Shown here piece by piece: positions 46,857 to 58,577 of a stretch of 64,000 nt of DNA. The DNA comes from Paraspadella gotoi (lineage: Eukaryota; Chaetognatha). Made by a program: the position numbers and the translations under genes. Under the pieces are notes generated by a model. The model saw only the letters and a program-made list of their open reading frames with translations, was not told the DNA's origin and did not search any database. Positions within the stretch are counted from its first letter, which is position 1, and each line of letters starts with the position of its first letter. The stretch lies in NCBI GenBank assembly GCA_051294375.1, contig CM119271.1, forward strand, positions 8,856,120-8,920,119, in the 5' to 3' direction.

Positions 46857-49800
46857 ATGGTTCTTCATCCCCTCGAATTTACGGACTGTCTTTTGGACAG
46901 CCCTCACTTTCGCGAGAACCTCCTCGCGCACGAGAAAGAATTGGAACGAACCAGCCAAGCGATAAAGGTCAGGAATCGGAAGTCCGAAAAACCGGATTTC
47001 CATTGCAATTATCTATTCTCGTCAGCCGTTTCCGCACGCAAATTCATCCTATTCCCCCCCCTCTCTTCTTCTCGTCCAACTGGAATTCCCTTCAGGTCCT
47101 CATTCGCGAAGTGGAGGATTTGTTCGGGGCGGCGAAGAACCTCTCCAAGGCCCAACGCTCTTTTTCCGATCAACTGAAAAAGTTTAAGTTCGACTGCATC
47201 GGGACGACGCAGACGGAGGACGAGCAATGCATCTCCGAGTCGCTGGAGAAGATGGGCAACCTCATTGCCGACATCGAGGACGAGCGGGATCGGATGCTAG
47301 AGAAGGCCAACGACCAATTCATCCAACCCCTCATCAACTTCAGGTTGTCCAAAAAGAATGAAAAAAAAAGAAAAAAGAAAAACCTGTCGCAATTCTCAAT
47401 TTTCAATCGCCTCATCTCCAGAAAAAAAGACATCGGGGACGCGAAGGAGGGGAAGCGAAAATTCGATCGACAGACGACAAAATTTTGTACTCAACTCGAG
47501 AAATATTGCAGCCTTACCACGAAGAAGAATGACGCCACCCTCCAGGTGATGTCTCGTCCCATAAAAGGAAAAAAACTTCACAAGAAATTTATAAAAAACT
47601 GATTTTTCCCGTCCTCTCCTCAGGAAGCGGACGCCGTCCTCGACATGGAACGGCGCGCCTTCTATTCCGCCTCCATGGATTACGTCTTGTTGCTGCAAAA
47701 AGTGCAGGAGAAGAAAAAATTCGAGTTCGTGGAGACGCTGCTGCGGTTCATGTACGCCTGGCTTACGTTTTACCACCAGGTAGGTCATATTGCAAAAACA
47801 CTGTCCTTGTCTGGGAGTTTATGGAGTTTTTTAATGTCTTCTAGGGTCACGAAGTCGCCCAAGACTTCAAGCCTTATATGCACGACCTTCAACATCGTCT
47901 CCAGCTGACGAGGGACAACTTTGATATTAACTTCGAATCCGCAGAAAAGCTCAGGAATAAAATGCTCGAGGTTTGTTCACTTGTAAGGTGAAAGTTTTTG
48001 TTGGACAATGGACATAGTACTGATCTAAAATAATATTAAAAGGTTCGAAACAGCAGCGGGAACTCAGCAAAATCAACGCTAAGCCTCAATTCTTCCAGAA
48101 CTGAAGAGTATCTCTTGCCAGATGGAGCGAACAGAGCTTGTACGAAGCAGGTTAGGTATTTTTTTATAAGTGAATTTTGCGGGTTTTTTTTACGGCAAAG
48201 ATGCTCGGTTAACTTGTCATTGCATTGTCTGAGGTTATTGAAGGAAAAATAAAAATATTTCGATATTTTGTCTTTTCAGGGGTACGTCTTTCTAATGGAC
48301 AAAAAACCCTGGGGAACAACATGGACAAAATACTATTGCCTTTACCAGAAGGAGAACCGAGTCATGACGATGATTCCTTACCAACAAGGTTCAAAAGCTC
48401 AATTTTTTTCGCGATTGTTATTAGTAAAGTAAAAGATATATTTTTTTTGTATTTCATGTTAAATTACAAACTTTATCCCTTGCCCCAATGTCCCCTTGCA
48501 GGGCAAACGCGCGGGATCACGACGGAGACCTTCGTCGTCACCTCCTGCACGCGGCGCCCGGGAGATTCGATCGAGAAGCGATGGTGTTTCGACGTGACGG
48601 CGCAAGACAAACCCTCGGCGCTCACCTTTCAGGCGTTGGGCAAAGAGGATCGACAGCAATGGCTCGACGCTTTGGACGGGAAGGAGCCGGTGAGTTAAGC
48701 AAAATACAACCAAAGTCATATTTTAAGTTTATTTCATTTTTCTCTCGTCTTCCCTTAGATTTACGCGTCCCCCTCCCCCGCGACGCCGTTGGCCCTGAAT
48801 CACTCCGGAGTGACTCAAGCTGAGAGTCCCTTCGTCCTCAACGACAAGGGCGTCCACTTCGTCGAGAAAATCATCGAGGGGATCGAGTCGCGCGGCCTCG
48901 ACGACCAGCAGGGCCTCTACCGGTTGGTGGGCGTGGCGTCCAAGGTCAACCGCCTCCTCCAAACGTGGTTCTCTTCGTCGACGCCCGGGAGCGAGGACCT
49001 GAGTTCCTCCGGAGAGTGGGACGTCAAGTCCTTGACGTCGGCGCTGAAAAAGTTCTTTGGCAACTTGCCCGAGCCCCTGCTCACCTACAAGCTTCACTCG
49101 CACTTCATAGACGCCGTGAAAACGCCAGAGAACAATAAAGCCATGAGAGTTCAGGTCGGTAAAACTTTTAACGGGGAAACGGGGAACGTTTAAAGCCTCT
49201 TAACCTTCGCTCGAGTTGAAAATGCTTTCGTCCAAACTCGCAGGCGTTGACGTCGCTGGTTCGACAATTGCCGGAAGTGAATCGGGTCGTGCTGGACAAG
49301 TTGATGGCGCATCTCGCGCGAATCGCATCTTTCTCTGACACTAATCTCATGACAGTCGCCAATTTAGGTCAGTCGCTGCCATTCTTCTAACCTACTACAT
49401 CTTAATGCCAGTTTCTTACTTTTCTTCGGCTCATTATTTCCAATTATCAGGAGTTTGCTTCGGACCCACGCTCATGCGGAGCGAGGAGGAAACCATGGCG
49501 GCCATCATGGAGATTAAGTTTTGCAACATCGTCGTGGAGTTGCTCGTCGAATATTACGACACCATCTTCGTGGCCAGTCGCGAGCCGGATTCAGGAAGGT
49601 GAGCCTCCCTTCGATGCCATCAATGGAATATTGTTTCGTCGCAACCATTCTTCGTTTTTCGTCGCAGACCCTCTACGCAAACAACCCCTCAGTACGTGAA
49701 CACACACTCGCATCTCTATCAGTATGAGCAAAACCATCAACCCCCAAGCCTCATGGACACGCAAACGCCTTTGCGAAAGGATAAGCGTCCGGCTCCAGCG

Positions 49801-51303
49801 CCACCGCGTGGTCCCGGTAAGAATTCATTGTTTTTATAAGTTTCAACCTAATCTCGTTTGCATTTTGCATAGTGCGGTAGGTAATTAGTTGTCTTGCTTG
49901 CTTGATTGATGGAAATTGTTGTCAATTTTAGTTGCCCAATACATGAATCGAACCCCACCGTCTCCACCCGCTCCTCACCCGAGCATGGCTTCCTTTGTGC
50001 TCTCCCATTCAAACTCTTCCGATCGATCTAGTCCACTTGACGATACCAACGTCACAGATGGTAACTTGTTCGTCATTGGCCATTGCAGCATCCAATTATG
50101 AAGTTTTGTTTCACACTTCGTTTTGAACCTATAGGCGGGGGAAACTCGAGCGACTACGACAACGCCCCCAGCTCCCGGGTAATGAGCAGCAGCATGAACG
50201 CTGGCTTCGGCCCGGGCGTTTCTAAGGCGGCCCCGCGGACGATCTGGGACGCTCACTTCAGTCGCAGCGAGGGAGCCAACATAAACTCTGCCGGATCGGG
50301 TGGTCCTAGCGGCCAGAACCACTACTACTCCTCGGTGCCTCTTAAGGAAAGTCGAAACGCTGGCAGCCCCGCCCTCACCAGCAGTTCCGAATCGCTTGGT
50401 GAGTGTTGAACTCTATCTCTTTCGTTTTGTTTGTATTCCTCGTTAAGTCTCGCACCTTTTATCGCAGGGGCGGGAAGCGGTTCGGGTCCCGTCGGCGCGA
50501 CGTCAACCAATTTGGTTTCCAACCCGTTGGTCGAACGGCGGAACGGTGGCAATGAGTTCGATCCTGGTGGGTGATCTCCCAGCAATATCCGTTTGTGATT
50601 TGCGTCCGATAGACGGATTTAACGAGACGTAAAAGTATCTCATCTGTCCGCTTTAGCAGCCGGAAAAAAGGCCAGCCGGGTTTCCCTCGGAGTCGGCGGA
50701 GGCGACACGAAAGTTCCCCGGAATCAAGTCGCCAACACTGCCGCCATGTTCGAGAACAACGCCATCGATTCGACGGGCGACACTGCGAGAGGTTGGTTGA
50801 TTTTTATGGAGGAAAAATTTGTTGACTAATATGTCAACATTCACCATCTAACAGTTATTACTACAATGCTTCTCTCATTTTCAGTGGCTCCGCCTCCCTG
50901 GCGGCCAAATCCCACCAAATCTCAGCGCGTCGGCATGGGCGGTGTCGGCAGCGGCAGCGTCGAGTCCGGTGACGGCGATTCGCAGATCCGAGACTTTTTC
51001 CCACCGACGGGCAATCGAAAATCGAGCGGCAGCGTTACGGTAACGACGGCGACGCCGTCGACGGCGCCGCCTCCTAACGCTTCCGCATCCGCCGCGGGTC
51101 GAGGGCGTCGCGTCCGGACCATCTACGCCTGCCAGGCGGATCACGGATCGGAACTCTCCTTCGAAGCCAATCAGATCATCGTGAACGTGCGGCATTCCCA
51201 GGAACCTGGATGGTTGGAAGGGACGTTGAACGGGAAAGTCGGACTTATCCCAGCTAACTACGTCGAGTACTTGCCCGACGCCTCGGGAGCTTCAAACTCT
51301 TAA
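46857..51303 (+). CDS. GRAF-family Rho GTPase-activating protein (BAR-PH-RhoGAP-SH3), ARHGAP26/ARHGAP10-like
   Basis: There are seventeen coding exons: 46857-46967, 47096-47343, 47422-47545, 47624-47779, 47845-47970, 48043-48150, 48280-48388, 48502-48689, 48759-49154, 49244-49367, 49451-49598, 49668-49816, 49932-50060, 50135-50398, 50468-50566, 50657-50791 and 50885-51303. Phases are consistent throughout and give about 1,010 residues. The start MVLHPLEFTDCLLDSPHFR matches the GRAF BAR-domain start. Next comes a PH domain (GYVFLMDKKPWGTTWTKYYC through QALGKEDRQQWLDALDG). The RhoGAP domain has the arginine finger in GLYRLVGV and the FGPTLMRSEEE and IMEIKFCNIVVELL blocks. A Pro/Ser/Gly-rich linker leads to a C-terminal SH3 (YACQADHGSELSFEANQIIV through LIPANYVEYL). 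The family binds curved membranes, stimulates GTP hydrolysis by RhoA/Cdc42 and acts in clathrin-independent endocytosis. The linker is longer than in vertebrate GRAF. Confidence 0.92.
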
Positions 51304-52800
51304 AAAGTTTTCTTTAACGTTCTCTTTCGTTCTCCGTACGAAAGAGAGATTAGGGGAAAAAGGAAAAAGACTCTCCCACATTGCGCCTCTCAAAAGCGTC
51401 GTTCCGACTCGGAGCCAAAGCGCCGGTTTTTAAAATATTAACCAACTCTTCTGCTTCGGTCCGAAACAAAAAATCAACTATGATATTTACACGCTTTGGG
51501 GATTTTTTTTTTCAAATTTTATGAGTTTTTAGGAAGAGATTTCTGGATGGGAACGTGTTTCGTTTCAGACTGACCCACTAACGTATTATCTTATCTTATC
51601 TAGAGGTTGTTTTTTTTTTGTTAGTCTTCAATCCGATTTTCATCAATTTGTTTTTTCAATTTGGGACTTTTTTTTTTCTTTCGCTTGGGTCAGTTTGCAA
51701 ACAAAGGTCCTAATTATTGTAAAGGGATCTCTGGGCACCCCGTTGTTTTCGTCGCGCGTATCTTCTCTCTAGTCCCGGAAAAGCGAGTCCGCCCCGCCCC
51801 CGCCAAAATTCTCCTTAAATGCGTTTTTGTTTTCTCTAACTCTCGTTATATACTCAAAATATTAACTGGGAAAGTAATGGATCCAGAATTGGTTATCCGA
51901 GTCGATTCGTTTAAATTAAATTTGAAAACAAATGACGGTAAACTTCGTCCGTTTTGCTATAAAAAAATTATTTGAAATTTTAAATAAGTAAATTTTACAA
52001 TTATTTCAAATTTATTATTTATTATTTCTCAGATAAATTTTTTCTCAGTTTATCGTCTGTAATTTATGTGCAATTAATCTTTTTACTGAAAATGCAATTA
52101 ATTTGGAGGAATTTAATTGACCTGATGACGTATTCGTATCTACTTTCTTCCCAACTGTTTCCAGGATTTTTCCTAAGTTGGTTTTTCGTGTTTTATTATT
52201 GTTGCTTTGACCCCCTCCCCCTTCTTCCTTTACTGATTTATTTTTAGAGAATCACTGTTTTCCCGAACTATTAAAATGAGATTTTTATCCTTTGAAAGAC
52301 CCCCCACTCCTCCAATTTCTGATTAGGAAGAGTGCTCTCGAATGAGATCCTTTTAATTAGGACAAAAAAAATCTATTTCTTTTTCTCTCTGCGTTTTCTT
52401 TTCCCCTCGACTGTCTCTCGTGAGGTATCTTCCTTCATCTTAAAAGTTAAAAATGCAAAAAGTGAAACAACGGCTTTCGGCGTCGTTTGGAATATATATC
52501 TCGTTTCCGTTTTGTTGCATCGCGCATGTTGTTACCGAATTATTAGTAGTATTGCTTGAAACTATCGTTTTAATTTCCGAACCTGCGCTAAGAATAATGA
52601 AAAAAAAATTCTGTCAAAAAAAAAAATCAGTCGCGAATCGTTCCAAACGTAAATTCTTGCTATTAATCTTTCAAACCAGCTCCCGACGAGCTCCTTCGGT
52701 TTTTTTTTCAAATTATAATCGAAAACAAAACAAAAGTAATAGACTAACCAACGATACTTCATTCCTCCGACTGTGTATTATTTTTGTAGTCGCGTTATAG
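51304..52800. other. 3' flank of the RhoGAP gene, non-coding
   Basis: This stretch is T-rich with scattered open frames that lack coding composition. The first part is probably the RhoGAP 3' UTR; no clear polyadenylation site was singled out. The last bases, CGCGTTATAG just before the ATG at 52801, could be a splice acceptor for the next gene. Confidence 0.5.
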
Positions 52801-53646
52801 ATGATCCCCGATGAGAGGACGATGAAGGAACCCAGTTCCGCCGAAGACCCCAACGACGCCGTCGACGAAACGGTCCTCGTGAGTAAACTCCCCTCGATCC
52901 CTTCCTCCGACGATTTTCCTTCCTTGGCCGAAAATGCGAAGAGGTTGGTTCGGACTTCGGGATAAGAGATTTCTAATTGTAGGAATGTGGTTAGAATTAA
53001 AGCAACTGTCCACTCGATTTCAGTTGCCTAACATCCGACGGAAGCATTGACGCCCGATTGCACCGGCTGCGGTCAGTGACGCACAGCGTCGTCGCGGCTC
53101 AAAAGCTTCGTCGGACTTCCTCGCTGCAAGGTAAATACGTCGCCATCACTCCCAACGAGCGCGACAACCTGGAACACATCCAGCACATGACGGAGGACAT
53201 CACTGCCAGGTATTTAAGATTGTAAAATTGATTTACGTACAATTTTTAACAAACTTCTTTCATTAATTGTAATCAACAGGCTTGATCGTTTGCGCGACGA
53301 CGACGACGGTGCCGCAGCCGCCGCCGATTCCGTGGAGGCATCCGAAACGACTCATCCCTCCGACGAACCTCATGGCCCCCTTTACCTTGCCGGTGAGGTC
53401 CGCGTCCGTGGAAAGTTCGTGCAGGTCGTCTCTTTCGACGGATGCAGTGATCGGGACGACGGCCACGTCCCTCCGCCTCAGAACAACAATGAGGGCATCT
53501 CCCCCTTTCCGCCGCTCCCTCCTTCGGACTCCTTCGCCTTCGTTAACGGCGACGTGGACGAGATGGAGGAAGACAACGATGGAGACGACGCCACAGCTTC
53601 TTTGGAGCAGAGGCTTCGGTTGTTGACGGACGAGAGGTCGCAATGA
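52801..53646 (+). CDS. Unrecognised acidic protein, three exons
   Basis: Exons 52801-52943, 53024-53209 and 53280-53646 join with matching phases (2, 2) and canonical GT-AG sites, giving 231 residues. The N-terminus is acidic. The middle is a helix-prone, Arg/Gln-rich segment (DARLHRLRSVTHSVVAAQKL, then YVAITPNERDNLEHIQHMTE). The C-terminal half is Asp/Glu/Pro-rich (VNGDVDEMEEDNDGDDA) and ends with a second short helix, EQRLRLLTDERSQ. There are no membrane helices and no signal peptide. The first exon may be preceded by a non-coding exon, since TTATAG abuts the ATG. The splice consistency argues that it is a real gene. I do not recognise the family. Confidence 0.6.
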
Positions 53647-53952
53647 CGTCTGCGCCTACCAATGATATAGATTGTCATTCCTTAAAGTGGCTCAATGGTT
53701 TGAAAAATCGTTTTATTCCTTTTTGGCGTCTATTGTTATTGTACATACCAGTATTTATCTATGTACATTCTGGTCTTTTCTTAGTGGACGTTTTGTAGTT
53801 CGCTATTTTCTAGTCAATCTTTAGCCAATTCCTCGCTGGATTTCCCACCTCATTTTTTAAACATTTTCTTTAGATTCACCCGTCTCTTTCCCCCCCCTCA
53901 CCCCACTTCCGATATCTAAGTTTTTTTTTAAAGAAAATGAACTCACGGTAGC

Positions 53953-54887
53953 ATGGAATCTGTGATGTCAGTAGGCAATGAACCACGCACCCGGGCCTCC
54001 AACACCCAAACTTCAGCCCTTTGTGCCCAAGAGATCGGTGACATTCGGCAGCGAACGGCCGAACGACGCGCCTGGTATTGTCACGCAGCCGCAGCGGCGT
54101 TCACTGGCGCCGCCGCCTTCGTCGCCGTTCGACGCGGTAGGCAGGTCGGCTTCCGAAGACTCTTTAGTTCCGTCTCGGGACCGAAAGATTTTCTCTACAT
54201 TGGGGTTTTGTATGGCGCCGGGGATGTCTCGCAGCAGCTAGTCACGCAGGCGCGCAAGTAAGTCGCGGTTGATGTTGGACTCATGAATCGTTACAGTTAT
54301 CGCTCATGAATCTTCATCATCCACCACAGGTCCTGGCGAGAAAACACCGACGATCTCCCTGCGGAATTAAATGTTGACTGGAAGGGCGTGGGAACTGTGA
54401 CGCTTGTCGGCGCCTCCGTCTTCGGCCCACTTAATCATTACTGGTATACTTTTCTCGATAAGATGATCCGTGGACGAAGCGCCAAAACTGTTTTGAAGAA
54501 GGTGATCGTCGATCAACTGAGTCTCCCCATTCCCGTCGCCTTGTTTTTCGTCGTCATGTCGGTCATGCGAGCCAAGCCCGACATTTTCGAAGACATGAAG
54601 GTAAGGAGGGTCTTCGAAGTGAGAAATTTGTTTATCTTATTAGGTAACTACTATTTTATCGTAATGTTTTTAAAAAAAAATTTTTCCTTAAGGCGAAGTT
54701 TTTGACAACTTACCTCTACGGGTCCGTGCTTTGGCCGACGACGCAGTTCTTCAACTTCATGTTCGTCCCTCGATCTTCGCGAGTTCTCTTCATCGGTTTC
54801 ATCGAGTTGCTGTGGGCCAACGTGTTGTGCTTCATGAAGGACTTGGAGGTGGACGCCGACAGTGCTGAGGAATCGCTCGAGGGTTGA
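53953..54887 (+). CDS. Mpv17/PMP22 family membrane protein, MPV17L2-like
   Basis: Exons 53953-54257, 54330-54600 and 54693-54887 give 256 residues. Family landmarks are LYGAGDVSQQLV, GPLNHYWYTFLDKMI, VLKKVIVDQLSLPIPVALFF, FLTTYLYGSVLWPTTQFFNF and FVPRSSRVLFIGFIELLWAN, covering about four membrane helices. The N-terminal 75 residues are Ala/Arg-rich, as expected of a mitochondrial targeting region. Family members sit in the inner mitochondrial or peroxisomal membrane. MPV17L2 has been linked to mitochondrial ribosome assembly; assigning this exact subfamily is inference. An in-frame TGA at 53938 precedes the ATG, so this start is well bounded. A four-codon upstream open frame (53937-53951) ends just before it. 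Confidence 0.85.
53978..54241 (+). other. Overlapping +1 open frame in the first exon of the Mpv17-like gene
   Basis: From an ATG at 53978 an 87-codon frame runs inside exon 1 in a different frame. It has natural-looking, Pro/Ser-rich disordered composition (PKRSVTFGSERPND, then FDAVGRSASEDSLVPSRDRK). The overlap could be chance, since both frames are GC-rich, or an alternative product. Conservation would decide. Confidence 0.2.
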
Positions 54888-55221
54888 TGCTCTTTTCCAT
54901 AGACATACGACGCTCAATAAGCCCTTCTTACTTAGATTTATTACAGGAAAACTAACTCGCCCGATACCTTTAGTATATTCCTTAAATCCTCGCATTTCCT
55001 GCGCGTGGATCTCTTCCGTTTTACGTCGCCGATTTTATTTTAAAAGCACCGTACCCGATGCTTATTAATCATTCCAGGAACTCATTAGCGAGTATGAAAC
55101 GGCGCCTGTGATATTGATGAACCTTTAGTGTGCTTCAGGATATGCCTCGACCACAGTGTTTTTTTTGTTACCGGTGTTTATCGATTAGCCTTTGCTATTT
55201 CTTAAATCTCAAGGGACAGCC

Positions 55222-57100
55222 ATGCGTGCCAACCTCATTTTGAGGAGACTTTTCGCTCTGGTTGACAAAACTCGTGAAAGTCGCCGCCTTGGATCTACTC
55301 TCTCCAACGGCGAACCTTTCCACCTGACCACGCCCATCTTTTACGTCAACGGTGATCCTCATTTGGGCCACGCCTACACGGCCGTCCTCGCCGACTGCCT
55401 CCACCGATGGCAGCGTCTCAAGGGAGCGGCCGGGACTCGCTTCTCCACCGGCACCGACGAGCACGGGGCCAAGGTCGAAGAGGCCGCGCGTCGCTCCGAC
55501 GCCGCTCCCGAGGACTTTTGTCGCCGAGTGAGCGACCGCTTTCGATCGACATTCGACGATCTCGACGTCGGCTACACGGACTTCGTGCGGACGACGGATC
55601 CGCGCCACGCCGATTCGGTATCCACCTTTTGGCGCCGCCTCGCCGATCGGGGCTTCCTGCGGAAAGGCCGCTACGGCGGTTGGTACTCGACGACGGAGGA
55701 AGCGTTCCTCGTGGCACCAGATGTAAAACGCGACGAAGAGACGGGCGGGTTTTTGTGTCGAGCGACGGGACGGACTGTGACTTGGAATGAAGAGGAGAAC
55801 TACTTGTTCGAATTGGCGCGGTTCAAAGAACCGTTGACGAGATGGTTGACCGAGAACGAGGTGAGGGTCAGGAATCGGCGAGAGAATTGTAAATCATCTT
55901 TCCGTAAATCAACCCAGTGAACCCTCGTCATCGCAACAGATCGTTCAACCTAAAACTTTCCTTCCCGCCGTCTTGGGAATGATCGACGAGATCAGCGGCG
56001 ACCTTTCCGTTTCTCGTCTTCGCTCAAAGCTCTCGTGGGGAATTCCCGTTCCTGGAGACGAATCGCAGACAATATATGTCTGGCTGGACGCCCTCGTCAA
56101 CTACCTCACTGCGGCCGGCTATCCCGACGAACATGTCGACCGATGGCCTGGAACGATACACCTTGTTGGTTAATCACTCTCTCGGTATTTTTTATTTAAT
56201 TGACGTTTAAATAATATGTTAATAATTGATTACAGGGAAAGACATTTTAAAGTTCCACGCCATCTACTGGCCTGCATTTCTGATGGCGGCCGGTTTGCTC
56301 CTTCCACGACGCATCATGGTGCACTCCCACTGGCTCGTCGACCACGTCAAGATGTCCAAAAGCCTTGGCAACGTCGTCGATCCTCGCCAGTTGATCGAGA
56401 AGGTCTCAGCCGATGGGCTCCGCTACTTTTTGCTTGCCGAAGGTGTGCCGCAGCAGGATGGAAACTGTAACGAGAAGGTGATAATTGAATTCGACTTCCT
56501 TTGTTTTACTGACTTCGTAAGTGACAAACTTATGATTTTTTTTTTCTCCAGAAAATCATTGAAAAACTCAACGCGGAACTCTGCAACACTTTCGGCAACC
56601 TGCTCAATCGAGTGACGGGGAAAAAACTGAATCCCGATCAGATCTTTCCCTCTTTGCTTAAAACTGAGTTCGATGACCTCATCCTCGCGGATCCCACCTC
56701 GCGAACCCTCGCCGAATCTCTCACCTCTCTTCCCGCCGCCGTCGACGAAGCCTTCGACGGATTTCGCGTCTATCAGGGCTGCGACCGAGTCATGACTTCA
56801 TTGCGAGAAGCCAATCAGTTCCTTCAACACGCCCGTCCGTGGACTCTGGATCGTCAGCGAGATGGCGCGCGCTTTCGAGCCGTTCTTTTTATCGTCATGG
56901 AATCGCTGCGCGTCAACGCCATCCTTCTTCAGCCGGTCGTGCCCGGTTTGGCGAGGCAGGCCCTTGACTCTTTAGGCGTGCCTGAGGAAGACCGAAGGTG
57001 GTCGGACTCTAAACCGTTTCGATTGGGTCGAGGCATAGAGCATGAGGATAGGCCTTTATTGCCGTCGAAGAGTTCTCTTTATCAAAGGATCGTTGTGTGA
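55222..57100 (+). CDS. MARS2: Mitochondrial methionyl-tRNA synthetase
   Basis: Exons 55222-55860, 55940-56168, 56236-56477 and 56552-57100 give 552 residues, close to the usual length of the animal mitochondrial enzyme. The class I signature HIGH appears as HLGH in [13 protein letters not shown]. The second signature is KMSKS in [14 protein letters not shown]. Other family blocks are [39 protein letters not shown] and [17 protein letters not shown]. The N-terminus ([14 protein letters not shown]) is basic and hydrophobic, fitting a mitochondrial presequence. The enzyme charges tRNA-Met with methionine in the matrix. It lacks the Zn-knuckle insert and C-terminal extensions of the cytosolic form, as expected. 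The ATG at 55222 is the first in frame after non-coding sequence. It lies 335 bp downstream of the Mpv17-like gene. Confidence 0.92.
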
Positions 57101-57281
57101 CGATTTTGGAGATTTTTATCTAGCATAAACATTACAAAGTTGTCTTCCCGCTCTGTGATCGTTTTGTTTTATTCTTTTTGTAATTCATTTTGGAGAATTA
57201 TTTAAACATTTCAAATTTGTCATCATTATTGAATATTTATGTTTTCGCTCACTTTCTTGCTTCCCTATCGCTACTCGTCTC

Positions 57282-57508
57282 CAGTGGTTTTCACGGGCAA
57301 ATGACTCTAAAGGCGGGCGCCTGCCTGTTCATCGTCTTCGCCTTCTTTGCCTCTTGCTTCAATCTAGTCTACTTTGGCTCCGGCTCCATCCTGGTTTTTC
57401 TCCGAAAACTGGCTTTTCACTATGCGATAGAGTGGACTCTTTTCCTCGGGGTTTTGAGCATTTCTGTCGGAAGAAGTCTCTGTATGCGTTTGGTTCGCTG
57501 TCCACAGG
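57282..57508 (+). CDS. Candidate hydrophobic exon, membrane-protein-like
   Basis: An open stretch with an upstream pyrimidine-rich acceptor (CTCGTCTCCAG|TGG) and a downstream donor (CCACAG|GTTTGT) encodes two to three hydrophobic helices (for example ACLFIVFAFFASCFNLVYF). There is no ATG at its front, so it would need an upstream exon. None is evident between the MetRS stop (57100) and here. It may be an alternative 3' exon, part of an unseen small gene, or chance. Confidence 0.25.
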
Positions 57509-57527
57509 TTTGTGGGAGAAAATACCT

Positions 57528-57560
57528 ATGACATTGGTTCAACCAATATAATAATTAATA
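57528..57560 (+). repeat. Weak match to the interspersed repeat core
   Basis: TATGACATTGGTTCAACCAATATAATAATTAATAA keeps the inverted TTGGTTCAACCAA and the following ATATAA-AATTA of the family, with several changes. It is the most divergent of the five copies and could be coincidental. Confidence 0.35.
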
Positions 57561-57743
57561 ATTTGACATGAAGGCTTGAACTAAAAACCGAAACAAGTCC
57601 GTTTTAAATGTTCAATAAAAATCGTTGTAAAAATTCAAACTTTGCCAATCTCTAATACATTTCGAAACAACGAAAAGAAAGAATTATTACATTAATATTT
57701 AACATTAATAATTACATTCAGGCAAAGTCCGATCCTTAAAGCC

Positions 57744-58024
57744 ATGGGTCTCTTTGGCAAGGGCCGCGATCCCAAGGCCCAGGTCCGCGAGTGGACGTCA
57801 AAGCTGCGCACGGAGCACAACCGCGTCGAGCGCCAAATCAATCAGACGAAACGCGAGGAAGAGAAGGTGGCCGTCTCCCTCAAGCAGGCCGCCAAGAAGG
57901 GCGACAAGGAGTCCTGCCGCATTTTGGCCAAGGAAGTCGTCAGGTCCCGCAAGGCCGTCAACAAGATGTATTCGTCCAAGGTATTGGAAGATCTTTGTTA
58001 CGTTTTGTAGTGCAAAATAGCTTA

Positions 58025-58075
<51 letters not shown>

Positions 58076-58577
58076 GCTCGCATCAACTCTGTGCGGATGC
58101 AAATGGAGAATCAGCTTGCCGTCGTTAAAGTGACGGGAGAGTTGGAGCGAAGCACCGCCACGATGGCCGCCATGCAAAAGCTCGTGAAGATCCCCGAGAT
58201 GCAGGCCGTCATGCTCACCATGTCCAAGGAGATGGCCAAAGCGGGGATCATCGAGGAAATGGTTGAGGAAACCTTGGAGCAGACGGAAGACGACGACATC
58301 GAGGAAGCCGCCGACAAAGAGATCGAAAACGTCCTTTGGGAATTGACAAAGGGTGAATATCGTAGGCTCTAAAAATAGTTTATTTCCTACTAATATTTGT
58401 CTTTGTTCTATTGTCAAACATCTCATTCATTCTTCAGGTCAACTCGGTGAAGCCCCGGAAGCTCTGGAAGAGACGTTGCCGTCCACCGCAGAGGAGGTGC
58501 TGGAGGAAGTGGGCGCGACGGCCGCGGTCGACGATGTTGACGAAATGCAGGCGCGACTCGCGTCTCTCAGAAATTAA
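57744..58577 (+). CDS. CHMP3: ESCRT-III subunit CHMP3 / Vps24
   Basis: Exons 57744-57980, 58076-58352 and 58438-58577 give 217 residues, close to the usual 220 or so. The start MGLFGKGRDPKAQVREW and the blocks REEEKVAVSLKQAAKKGDK, KEVVRSRKAVNKMYSSKARI, NSVRMQMENQLAVVKVTGEL, LVKIPEMQAVMLTMSKEM and AGIIEEMVEETLE are diagnostic of CHMP3. The basic N-terminal helix pair is followed by an acidic autoinhibitory C-terminus. It ends in a MIT-interacting motif, MQARLASLRN. The protein co-polymerises with CHMP2/CHMP4 to cut membrane necks in endosomal sorting, cytokinesis and repair, and is disassembled by Vps4. Intron 1 is only 95 bases, and most of its 3' half is a (CT)n microsatellite running into the acceptor. 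Confidence 0.95.
58026..58073 (+). repeat. (CT)n forming the polypyrimidine tract of CHMP3 intron 1
   Basis: About 23 CT units run directly into the acceptor CTCTCAG|GCTCGC at 58075/58076. The repeat takes the role of the polypyrimidine tract in a 95-base intron. Confidence 0.85.

Noticed and set aside
52453-52800. 115-codon frame ending just before the ATG at 52801
   Set aside because: Poly-Lys and Phe/Ile-rich composition from A/T runs, no splice logic; it probably lies in UTR or intergenic sequence.
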